Shown: piece by piece, positions 1-6,253 of the stretch
Position numbering within the stretch: the stretch's first letter is position 1
Layout of the letters: each line of letters begins with the position of its first letter
Made by a program: the position numbers and the translations under genes
Assembly: GCA_002723015.1 (NCBI GenBank)
Contig: PBNG01000016.1
Span: 6,717-18,525, forward strand
From: Roseibacillus sp.
GTDB taxonomy: Bacteria > Verrucomicrobiota > Verrucomicrobiae > Verrucomicrobiales > Akkermansiaceae
Length of the DNA: 11,809 bases
Direction of reading: 5' to 3'
Notes under the pieces: generated by a model
What the model saw: only the letters and a program-made list of their open reading frames with translations
Databases searched by the model: none
What the model was told of the DNA's origin: nothing

Positions 1-122
1 GGCATCCCTTCCCGCCAGACCAGATCAGTTTGGGCAATCTCTCCGGTGACCAGCATACTTCTCAAGGATGCCTCACTGATTGGACCCTGCCGTTCTCCGT
101 TCTTTGCGTAATACCAGTCCAT
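1..122 (-). CDS. GYF_2-domain protein, N-terminus only (cut by window edge)
   Basis: A minus-strand reading frame opens with ATG at 122-120 and stays open for 40 codons to the window edge. It begins MDWYYAKNGERQGPIS and ends DLVWREGM. This matches, residue for residue in its key positions, the GYF_2 domain starts at 278-1069 (EWFYAKN..KKGPVS, DLVWREGM) and 2927-3397 (WFYAKDGNREGPVS). The aromatic W-[FY]-Y-A-K-[ND] start, the G-P-[IV]-S turn and the [VL]-W-x-x-G-M segment are the visible family features. GYF_2 is a bacterial relative of the eukaryotic GYF adaptor fold and is often joined to a C-terminal membrane domain; here the C-terminal part lies outside the window, so a DUF4190 or other membrane tail is only expected. 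There is no clear ribosome binding site before the ATG. Being the third GYF_2 gene here, it probably arose by duplication. The domain call is firm; the function is unknown. Confidence 0.85.
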   Translation of the reverse strand, partial: MDWYYAKNGERQGPISEASLRSMLVTGEIAQTDLVWREGM

Positions 123-277
123 CTTGCGAAATAATGCCTTGCTTCCTGGAGATTTACCCTGATTGCCCTCTCGATCAATCCTTTAGAGCCGTCGCTTCTC
201 GCACCTCCTGACCGAACACCACAGGCATCGAAGGAAAATGCCACAACCGTGAACAACCTCTGCCAATAGAATGCCTC

Positions 278-1069
278 CTATCCAAAGAAACCGCTGAGTA
301 ATGCCAACAATAGAATGGCCAACCCGGTATAACCAGTCGCCAGCCCTGCCACCGCCATCCCCTCTCCTGTCTGCTGGCCAGGCGCCGCCTTGATTTCCGC
401 CTTGGCGAGGTGGCCGAAAATAACGGCGGCCAGAGACGGAATTCCAAACAGGCAACATGAGAACATTCCGACGCATCCACAAACCAGACTCACGATGGCC
501 TTGGGGTTCGTTGGAACCTTTTTTGGTTCCGACGGAAGACTTGAGATTACTTCCACGGCCGTTGCAGGCGTAACAACGTTTGCAGGACTTGGTGACGAGG
601 ACGAGGCCTCCGCAGGATTGGCACCACCGTGATCGGGAGTGTTGAACTCCCGCACCTCACTTGCAGGGATCCAACCCTTCATTCCCTCGCGCCAGACGAG
701 GTCGACTCCTGCTACCTCCCCCGACACAACCATGCTCTTGAGATGGGACCTGCTGACCGGCCCTTTTTTCTCATTATTCTTCGCATAGAACCACTCCTCG
801 GACAGTTGAGATGAGACGCTCTCCGGGCGGGTTACCGGCGTAACCACAGTTGCAGGACTCGGTGAAGGAGGGGAGGCCTCCGCAGGATTGGCAGCACCAA
901 GATCAGGAGTGTCGAAGTCCCGCACCTCACGGGCGGGAATCCAATCTCCCATTCCTTCACACCAGACAAGATCGTCGCCAGCCACCTCCCCGGAGACGAC
1001 CATGCTCCTCAGTTGGGACCCACTGACCGGCCCCTTTTTCTCATCATTTTTGGCGTAGAACCATTCCAT
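278..1069 (-). CDS. Tandem GYF_2 domain protein with C-terminal DUF4190-like membrane domain
   Basis: This 263-residue protein has two GYF_2 domains: residues 2-52 (WFYAKN at 3-8, LVWCEGM at 34-40) and 92-142 (WFYAKN at 93-98, LVWREGM at 124-130). Each is followed by a Pro/Ser/Ala-rich linker containing NPAEAS at 61-66 and 151-156. Residues 188-263 form a DUF4190-like module: NPKAIVSLVCGC, a hydrophobic stretch to about 218, an FGHLAKAEI-type loop, a GEGMAVAGLATGY segment and a final hydrophobic helix near 245-262. There is no signal peptide, so the GYF_2 domains are expected on the cytoplasmic side, though this is inference. In eukaryotes GYF domains bind proline-rich ligands; the Pro-rich linkers here could be such ligands. 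The repeat unit is exactly 90 residues. The ATG at 1069 has no Shine-Dalgarno motif. It lies 178 bp downstream of the cysteine protease gene on the same strand. Exact role unknown. Confidence 0.9.
   Translation of the reverse strand: MEWFYAKNDEKKGPVSGSQLRSMVVSGEVAGDDLVWCEGMGDWIPAREVRDFDTPDLGAANPAEASPPSPSPATVVTPVTRPESVSSQLSEEWFYAKNNEKKGPVSRSHLKSMVVSGEVAGVDLVWREGMKGWIPASEVREFNTPDHGGANPAEASSSSPSPANVVTPATAVEVISSLPSEPKKVPTNPKAIVSLVCGCVGMFSCCLFGIPSLAAVIFGHLAKAEIKAAPGQQTGEGMAVAGLATGYTGLAILLLALLSGFFG
560..1066 (-). repeat. Internal direct repeat, 270-bp period (duplicated GYF_2 plus linker)
   Basis: Positions 830-1066 and 560-796 encode two copies of the same GYF_2 domain plus linker, offset by exactly 90 codons. 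The similarity extends into the linker: both copies contain NPAEAS followed by a Ser/Pro run and a VVTP segment, and the DNA shares the string GGCCTCCGCAGGATTGGCA on the plus strand near 605-623 and 874-892. Conservation through a low-complexity linker points to a fairly recent in-frame tandem duplication rather than ancient domain shuffling. Confidence 0.85.
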
Positions 1070-1247
1070 TGGATCAGGGCTTTATTGCGGATGAATTGCT
1101 CATTGGTTCTAGAAGCTGTCTCGACGTCTACGCTACAAGACGGTTCATCTTTCACTATTCTCCCCTGTCGCGCCAGAGAGACAAGAAGATATGGTCCTGT
1201 GCCTCGCCAGGCTGTCACCACGTTCCCTTTTCCCCTCCTTGGTGAGA

Positions 1248-2741
1248 TCAGCGGGCCTTGAGATCGATCGTTCCGCTGAGCTGGAGGGCATTCTTACCGA
1301 AATCCCCACCAGCAAAGGCCAGGGCAGACTCGGCGAGGAAATGGCCCTCGGAGCTATAGGTCCGGACGGCGCATTCCTCGAGCACTCCTTCAGCAGCACT
1401 ATCCTCCTTGGTTCCCATGCGAACAAAGACTCTTCCCTTTCCCTCATGCCTATCGGCCAGCCTTCCAATCAGAGCAGTGAGATCTATCCCAACCTCAATC
1501 ACACTTTCGTCTCCGGGTCCAGCCAAGGGCACATGTCCAGCATTTGCCCTCCCGAAGAGCGGCCATCCGTTGAATGCCTCTGGAGCGAATTCATGCGACG
1601 GGGAGGTTGCGTCCTCCTCATCAGACACCCCGATCACCATCCGAAGATCCGTTCGGTCAGTGCAGGAGAATTTCACTCTCAGGGTATGGCGCGGAATGTA
1701 GCGGGTCACCTCCGCTCGCCCGAGGTAATTCCCGCGTTTCCACGTTGGGTCGATCATCGCCGAGTACAAAAGAAAAATCTTTCCGTCCGTGGACCACTTC
1801 GGGCCCCACGAATTCACCACGATATAAGCACCCCGCTCCCAATCTGCGAGGGTCACCCGGCCATCTCCATTCACATCCACCTCATTGGTGATTCTCCCAT
1901 CGCCATTCACATCATACCCAATCTTGTCATCGTATCCCACGCAGGTGATGCCATGACCGTATCCGCTGGGTCCCCAACGGGTCCACAGATCCTCTCCCGC
2001 TCCATAATCACCATCCGGAATAGTAACCGTGACTTTCTTCATTTCCCCCATACGCCCATCGAGAGCGAAAAGACCCCCAACGGCCTTCCCGCCCTTTGAG
2101 GACTGATTCCGGTCGAAGAGCCAGCCTCGAGCCTCATTGAGCTGAGCCAACGAATGAGCCGGCGAGTAACGATATCCGGAAATCCGATATTCCATCGCTT
2201 CCCTCCAGATGGCATAGCCGTCAGGCCAGACTCCTATCTTCTCCAGCCGGACACCGCCGTAGCTTCTGGCGGTTGGAATCCCGACCCTCTTTGCTACCTC
2301 CCACCCATGATATGCTTCCGAGCCCGTGTTCTTCGCCCGATTCATCATGTTCCACGAGAAATGCGCAGGAAACCGGTGCGCATCGCTGTCTGCCGCGACT
2401 CCGTTCAGCACGTTCATTTCATAAGTGAAAATGGAAGCCACCGAGGCGAACTGACCGCAGGTGCCCCATCTCTGTTTGTATACCGGCGGATATTCGCGGC
2501 GGACTGAATTATCGACCCGGGACGGAAGTCTTGCTGGATTACCCTTGATCACGCCAACGTCCTCCCCCCTCGCGCCTGCCCACGTATCATAGTCCTTCCC
2601 CTGGGATGGCGGACGGGTGAAATTACCGGGATAGGCTACCCGGGGATCGTCATTGTCTCCAAGGGCCGGACCTCCAAGGAGAGCGAAAAACCCCGTAAAG
2701 CAACCGAGAATTATGGCGCTATGTTTTGACATGAAGGGCAT
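1248..2741 (-). CDS. Secreted papain-like (C1-type) cysteine protease with Ca-loop insertion
   Basis: The 497-residue product starts with a signal peptide (about residues 1-28: charged start, hydrophobic stretch to LLGG, then ALG), so it should act outside the cytoplasm. The papain-type active site is visible: Gln90 of the oxyanion hole and nucleophile Cys95 in KQRWGTCGQFAS, His263 in GYGHGITCVGYDD, and Asn310 in VVNSWGPKWSTDGKIFLLY, the usual N-S-W-G block of this family. Between His and Asn lie two dockerin/EF-hand-like loops, D277-V-N-G-D-G and D289-V-N-G-D-G-R-V-T-L-A-D300; the second has the full 12-residue calcium-loop spacing. There is no obvious propeptide: only about 60 residues separate the signal peptide from the active Cys. 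Residues 345-497 form an unrecognised C-terminal region, probably a beta-rich accessory domain. M1 (2741) or M4 (2732) could be the start; neither has a Shine-Dalgarno motif. Substrate unknown. Confidence 0.85.
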   Translation of the reverse strand: MPFMSKHSAIILGCFTGFFALLGGPALGDNDDPRVAYPGNFTRPPSQGKDYDTWAGARGEDVGVIKGNPARLPSRVDNSVRREYPPVYKQRWGTCGQFASVASIFTYEMNVLNGVAADSDAHRFPAHFSWNMMNRAKNTGSEAYHGWEVAKRVGIPTARSYGGVRLEKIGVWPDGYAIWREAMEYRISGYRYSPAHSLAQLNEARGWLFDRNQSSKGGKAVGGLFALDGRMGEMKKVTVTIPDGDYGAGEDLWTRWGPSGYGHGITCVGYDDKIGYDVNGDGRITNEVDVNGDGRVTLADWERGAYIVVNSWGPKWSTDGKIFLLYSAMIDPTWKRGNYLGRAEVTRYIPRHTLRVKFSCTDRTDLRMVIGVSDEEDATSPSHEFAPEAFNGWPLFGRANAGHVPLAGPGDESVIEVGIDLTALIGRLADRHEGKGRVFVRMGTKEDSAAEGVLEECAVRTYSSEGHFLAESALAFAGGDFGKNALQLSGTIDLKAR

Positions 2742-2926
2742 GAGCAGGACTCGAGTTACACTTGAAGAGACCGTTACGGCAAGTTCCTCTTGTCGAGCTC
2801 GATCCTAAATGCCTCCGGAGCCCGAAGATTCTTTAGCCTCATACCTTCACAGGACCAATGGAAATCCTGTAGGCCCGCTACGACCCCGACTTGAGACTCT
2901 TGCCACCACGAGCCCCTCGCGGATCG

Positions 2927-3397
2927 TTACCTCCAACCACCAAAAATTGCCGCAAAAATTAGCGCCAGCACGATGAGCGGCACGATGACCCCTACGTAGC
3001 CCGTTATCAAACCAGTAAGCGCCATTCCGTCCCCCCCGAGCCTGCCTTTGGCCTCGCGGATGTGGGACCTCGCCAGATGCCCACAAACTACCGCTGCAAT
3101 GGAGGCGAGCAGCGGGACAGCAACCAGGCCAACTAGCCCAAGGACCAAACTAGCAATCGCCAACCCGTTAGTCGGAGGAGGCCCCCCAACCACCGGACCA
3201 CCGCCAACCGGTTGCGCCACATAATGCTCGGAAACTGCTGAAATCACTTCAGGAACTTCATTAGCAGCACGCCACTCCCTCATCCCTTTACTCCACACCA
3301 CAGTCGTGAGAGGAAGGATACCCTGCCTGATTAACCCTCGAAGCTCCTCAAGGCTCACCGGACCTTCCCGATTTCCATCTTTCGCGTAGAACCACAT
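2927..3397 (-). CDS. GYF_2-DUF4190 membrane protein, single GYF_2 domain
   Basis: The 156-residue protein has one N-terminal GYF_2 domain (residues 2-48: WFYAKDGNREGPVS, then TVVWSKGMREWRAA), a Gly/Pro/Val-rich linker (62-76, including GGPPPTNG) and a DUF4190-like membrane module (about 77-153). That module has two hydrophobic segments, 79-105 and 127-153, joined by a CGHLARSHIREAKGRLGGDGMALTGL loop, read here as two pieces of about 13 residues. The same loop pattern (GHLA..I..A....GEGMA..GL..GY) appears in the 278-1069 gene, so the two are paralogues with one or two GYF_2 copies. The ATG at 3397 is preceded directly by GGGG, too close for a normal Shine-Dalgarno. The gene lies 60 bp downstream of the coiled-coil membrane protein gene. 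Its role is unknown; a membrane adaptor presenting a peptide-binding domain to the cytoplasm is a reasonable inference. Confidence 0.9.
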   Translation of the reverse strand: MWFYAKDGNREGPVSLEELRGLIRQGILPLTTVVWSKGMREWRAANEVPEVISAVSEHYVAQPVGGGPVVGGPPPTNGLAIASLVLGLVGLVAVPLLASIAAVVCGHLARSHIREAKGRLGGDGMALTGLITGYVGVIVPLIVLALIFAAIFGGWR

Positions 3398-3457
3398 CCC
3401 CGGTCAGGATACCTGCATCGTCCTGCCAGATCAAGGAGGACAAAATTCCGCTAACAG

Positions 3458-4546
3458 CTACCCGTCCCCCCCGGGTTCGATGATTGGGAGCAGGATTGAT
3501 CCTCCGGTTTGTGCCGGAACGATCATCTCGTCTTCCGCCTCCGCGGGATTCCCCTGCGTCTCATCTCGTTCGTCACCCAGCTCCTCCATTCTCCTCGCCT
3601 CAGTTGGAGCTGCAACCCCATCAGTTCCAGCAAGCCTATGACCGGTCTCGGAGCCCTCATCACGAGCCGGCACCTGCACGACCAGCGCGCCATTCTGCTG
3701 AACAGCCGCAAGAAGATTCCGATTTTCACGGAACATGAATCCCACCGCCACAACCGAAAGCACCAGCAGACTGCACACTGCGACCATCGCTATTCCACTT
3801 CGGCGAGCACTCTGAGATATGTAATTGGTGAACTCTCTCTCTGCATCCCGCAACTGGGCGAAGGACTCATTCATGAACTGGCCCGTATCTGCCATTCGAT
3901 CCCCGAGGAGCTCCATGTTCCGCGCGGTATTCTGATTGGACTGGTCCATTCCCAACAAGGTTCGGTCCAACTTACCAAAGGTATCCTCGACGTGAGACAT
4001 GGTCGTGCCCATCCTGTTCAGGGACTTGAGAAGAAGTCCGTCCCGGTTCGCTCGCTGCTCGAGGGTCTTGTGAAGACCTTCCAACGTCCTGCCCGTCTCA
4101 GCCTGCCGATCACTCATCGACTTAAGACTTTCCACTGCAGTCGGGAGCGGGCTGAGGGACTTAAGGATGCCATCCCGGTCCGTGTGCCCTCCCTCCAGAT
4201 GATCACGGATCGAACGCATCAGATCCACCATTTCGGTGGCGCCACGTCGCAAGGTATCGATCTCCTCTTCCCGCTTTCTGCTCCGCTTCCAGAATTTCCA
4301 CCTGGGAACAACCTTGCCCTGGTCGGCCCCTGGTCTCGCCAACCGCTCGACCTTGGCCAAGACACTAGAACCACCTGCTCCGCTCCCCACACCCTGCGAC
4401 CCGTCGACCGACGTGGCGTCCGGCAACTCTGCCATCACTGCCTTAGGACGGCTTTTTCTCCGGGAGTTCTCTCCCTCCTTGATTGGCAATGGAGCCAAGG
4501 GCTCGTTGAAAGGTTCGGGCTGAGGATCGGGGTCGGATGAGCTCAT
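3458..4546 (-). CDS. Unrecognised coiled-coil protein with one central-to-C-terminal membrane segment
   Basis: I do not recognise a family. Using the ATG at 4546 the product is 362 residues. It has a Pro/Asp/Glu-rich N-terminus (1-30), a low-complexity Gly/Ser stretch (46-61), a basic, tryptophan-containing patch (PRWKFWKRSRKR, 81-92), a long heptad-like helical region (about 93-245) reminiscent of methyl-accepting or tethering coiled coils but without their signature, one membrane helix (251-271), and an acidic, disordered tail (295-362) ending IIEPGGDG. With no signal peptide, the coiled coil is probably cytoplasmic and the tail periplasmic, since the positive patch and ARRS lie before the helix. 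An upstream in-frame ATG at 4642 would add 32 residues and overlap mtfA by 22 nt; I prefer 4546 because the added part (GQRGKVARILVFRRSPLDLL) looks like untranslated sequence. Context suggests a partner of the membrane peptidase upstream. Confidence 0.75.
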   Translation of the reverse strand: MSSSDPDPQPEPFNEPLAPLPIKEGENSRRKSRPKAVMAELPDATSVDGSQGVGSGAGGSSVLAKVERLARPGADQGKVVPRWKFWKRSRKREEEIDTLRRGATEMVDLMRSIRDHLEGGHTDRDGILKSLSPLPTAVESLKSMSDRQAETGRTLEGLHKTLEQRANRDGLLLKSLNRMGTTMSHVEDTFGKLDRTLLGMDQSNQNTARNMELLGDRMADTGQFMNESFAQLRDAEREFTNYISQSARRSGIAMVAVCSLLVLSVVAVGFMFRENRNLLAAVQQNGALVVQVPARDEGSETGHRLAGTDGVAAPTEARRMEELGDERDETQGNPAEAEDEMIVPAQTGGSILLPIIEPGGDG

Positions 4547-4620
4547 CAGGTTCGGCCCATCGAAGTTATTAAGTAATCTTAACAAATCAAGAGGAGATCT
4601 GCGGAACACCAGTATCCGGG

Positions 4621-5436
4621 CTACCTTCCCTCGCTGCCCCACGATAAGGGGTCCAGGCCATAAAATCGCTTAAGCTGCTGATATAAGGCCGAATGCGTCT
4701 CTTCTAGCTGCCTCGGTTTTTCAAAGAACGTCTCCGTTGAAACCGCAAAGAACTCAGCTGGATTGGTCGCGCCATAGTCATCCAGGACCGTGCGCCGCCC
4801 CTTGCTGACCCTCTCGAGAAGCTCCTTGAAGGATGCTCGCATCACGGAAGCCCATTCCGGATAATCAGCACGATCCTTAAGCACAGGCAAGCCATCTGCC
4901 ACTCCATTGAATTGATCAAGCTGGTGGGCAAATTCATGGATAACCACGTTGAGCCCATCCTCTGCATTCCGAGAGCCCTGCTTCACACTCTGCCAGGAGA
5001 GAACGACACTTCCGCTCGTCCAGCTTTCGCCCAGACGGATACTTTTGATTCCCAGTTCGTCCCTCACCTCATAGGCATCCGGATAAACGAGCACCGAGCG
5101 CAGGCGCCCAAAATGATCGTATCCGCTCGCGAGGAGAAGAAGGCAGGCCTGAGACGCAATTATCAATTGCATTTCCCTCGTGACCTCCTCCAGTCGGCCG
5201 CACGGTTCAAACCCGACCTCATGAAGGAACACCTGGATACGCGCATCCATCTCGGGTCCCAACGCACCAGGCAGCGCCGCATAGAGAGGAACCTTCTCAT
5301 GCAACATGGAACAGTCTTCCTTCGTCAATGGGGTCGCTCGGACTTCCCGTCGTTTCGATAGCTTGATCCTTCGGTAGAGAAACGCAACCAGCCCCGCGCT
5401 TACTACGATAACTATGAAAATGGCTATTCCTTCCAT
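4621..5436 (-). CDS. mtfA: MtfA-like (M90) zinc peptidase with N-terminal membrane anchor
   Basis: The 271-residue protein carries the zinc-peptidase motif HEFAH (167-171) in NVVIHEFAHQLDQFNG, and a downstream PAEFFAVSTETFFEKP segment (227-241) whose Glu228 is the likely third zinc ligand, as in Mlc titration factor A. Other MtfA-like blocks are LHEKVPLYAALP (45-56) and VLVYPDAY (115-122). In E. coli MtfA is a soluble cytoplasmic peptidase that binds the glucose repressor Mlc; no Mlc-like gene is present here, so that role should not be assumed. Unlike E. coli MtfA, this one begins with a hydrophobic helix (about 3-20) followed by YRRIKLSKRR, predicting a membrane anchor with a cytoplasmic catalytic domain. 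The ATG overlaps the hisA stop (TGATG, 1 nt), and GAGGGG about 8 nt upstream is one of the few good ribosome binding sites in the window, indicating translational coupling to hisA. Confidence 0.88.
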   Translation of the reverse strand: MEGIAIFIVIVVSAGLVAFLYRRIKLSKRREVRATPLTKEDCSMLHEKVPLYAALPGALGPEMDARIQVFLHEVGFEPCGRLEEVTREMQLIIASQACLLLLASGYDHFGRLRSVLVYPDAYEVRDELGIKSIRLGESWTSGSVVLSWQSVKQGSRNAEDGLNVVIHEFAHQLDQFNGVADGLPVLKDRADYPEWASVMRASFKELLERVSKGRRTVLDDYGATNPAEFFAVSTETFFEKPRQLEETHSALYQQLKRFYGLDPLSWGSEGR

Positions 5437-6206
5437 CAGCGTTGCCCCTCATTCCAGTCTATCATTTCGTTGTAGCATATTCCCTTTCCTCCAAAGAGAT
5501 CAAGAGCACTTCCAACGGTCACATCTACCTTCCCGTCACTAGAGTCCTCCACGATCCGGAGATCCTCCATGCATCCAACACCTCCAGCATAGGTAACAGG
5601 CTTCCCGTCCCACGAACCAAGAAGGGAAACCAATTCTACATCCACTCCCTCACACCTGCCCTCCACATCGGCGGCATGAACCAGAAACTCCGCGCAGTGG
5701 GATGCGATTCGGTCGAGAGTCTCGCCGGTGACCAGAAGGTCGGTAGGAGTCTGCCAGCGATTCATGGCCACCCTCCACCCTTCCTCCACCCGTCGCGCAC
5801 TCAAGTCCACGACCACCCTGCTGGAACCCACTTCCGCCGCCAGCTCGCGAAGCCGCCCGGGGAGAAAGACGCCGTCCCTGTCAAAGAGCCACGAAGTAAC
5901 AATTACATGACTGGCTCCCGAGGCTATCCAACTGGCAGCATTGTGGACATCGACCCCTCCTCCGACTTGAAAGCCATCAGGCCAGGCGGCGATTGCCTCC
6001 TGCGCAGCCTCCTCGTTACCCGGCCCCAGCATGATCACGTGACCTCCCACCATCCCATCGGTCCGGAAGCGGTCCGCAAACCACCCGCTGGGCTCTCCTG
6101 CCACGAAATTTTCAATTGGGCCTCGACCGCCCTCCCGCAGGGATCCCCCTACGATCTGCTTCACCCTGCCTTCATGAAGGTCAATACACGGCCGAAATTT
6201 GGTCAT
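5436..6206 (-). CDS. hisA: Eukaryote-type phosphoribosylformimino-AICAR ribotide isomerase (HisA/HIS6)
   Basis: This enzyme catalyses the ProFAR to PRFAR isomerisation, the fourth step of histidine synthesis, as a cytoplasmic TIM barrel. The 256-residue product resembles the eukaryotic HIS6 type more than ordinary bacterial HisA: MTKFRPCIDLHEGRVKQIVG (1-20), HVIMLGPGNEEAAQEA (56-71), QVGGGVD (80-86), VIVTSWLFDRDG (101-112), AMNRWQTPTDL (147-157), FLVHAADVEGRCEGVD (174-189), TYAGGV (205-210) and KVDVTVGSALDLFGG (226-240). The likely catalytic acids are Asp9 in CIDLHEG and Asp134 in VVDLSARR. The ATG at 6206 is chosen because the family starts MTKF; the frame could extend to a TTG at 6254, but the added sequence is not family-like. 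No other his gene is nearby, so hisA is detached from a histidine operon and instead heads the leftward block, coupled to mtfA. Confidence 0.93.
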   Translation of the reverse strand: MTKFRPCIDLHEGRVKQIVGGSLREGGRGPIENFVAGEPSGWFADRFRTDGMVGGHVIMLGPGNEEAAQEAIAAWPDGFQVGGGVDVHNAASWIASGASHVIVTSWLFDRDGVFLPGRLRELAAEVGSSRVVVDLSARRVEEGWRVAMNRWQTPTDLLVTGETLDRIASHCAEFLVHAADVEGRCEGVDVELVSLLGSWDGKPVTYAGGVGCMEDLRIVEDSSDGKVDVTVGSALDLFGGKGICYNEMIDWNEGQR

Positions 6207-6253
6207 AGCCAGACCGTTAAAATGGCCCTTTATTCTAGGAAAGCCAATTACCA
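6207..6253. promoter_or_regulatory. Divergent intergenic region between hisA and the FGE gene
   Basis: Only 47 bp separate the divergent start codons of hisA and the formylglycine-generating enzyme gene, so promoters for both directions must lie here or reach into the coding sequences. The stretch is A/T-richer than its surroundings (GTTAAAATGGCCCTTTATTC and GCCAATTACC), but I find no pair of boxes with good -35/-10 spacing in either direction. GGAAAG at 6238-6243 could act as a somewhat distant ribosome binding site for the rightward gene. Confidence 0.45.

Noticed and set aside
1191..2099. Plus-strand 302-residue ORF opposite the cysteine protease
   Set aside because: The minus strand has signal peptide, Cys/His/Asn active site and calcium loops; the plus-strand translation is random in appearance.
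2849..2870. ACAGGA...TCCTGT inverted repeat upstream of the cysteine protease gene
   Set aside because: A 6-bp stem with a 10-nt loop and no T-run; too weak to call a terminator or operator.
3509..4540. Plus-strand 343-residue ORF opposite the coiled-coil membrane protein gene
   Set aside because: Its His/Arg/Ser/Pro-rich translation is the typical antisense shadow of a GC-rich gene; the minus-strand frame has a coherent membrane helix and helical region.
4547..4642. Longer start (ATG 4642) for the coiled-coil membrane protein
   Set aside because: The added 32 residues overlap mtfA and do not resemble the rest of the protein; ATG 4546 gives a natural start.
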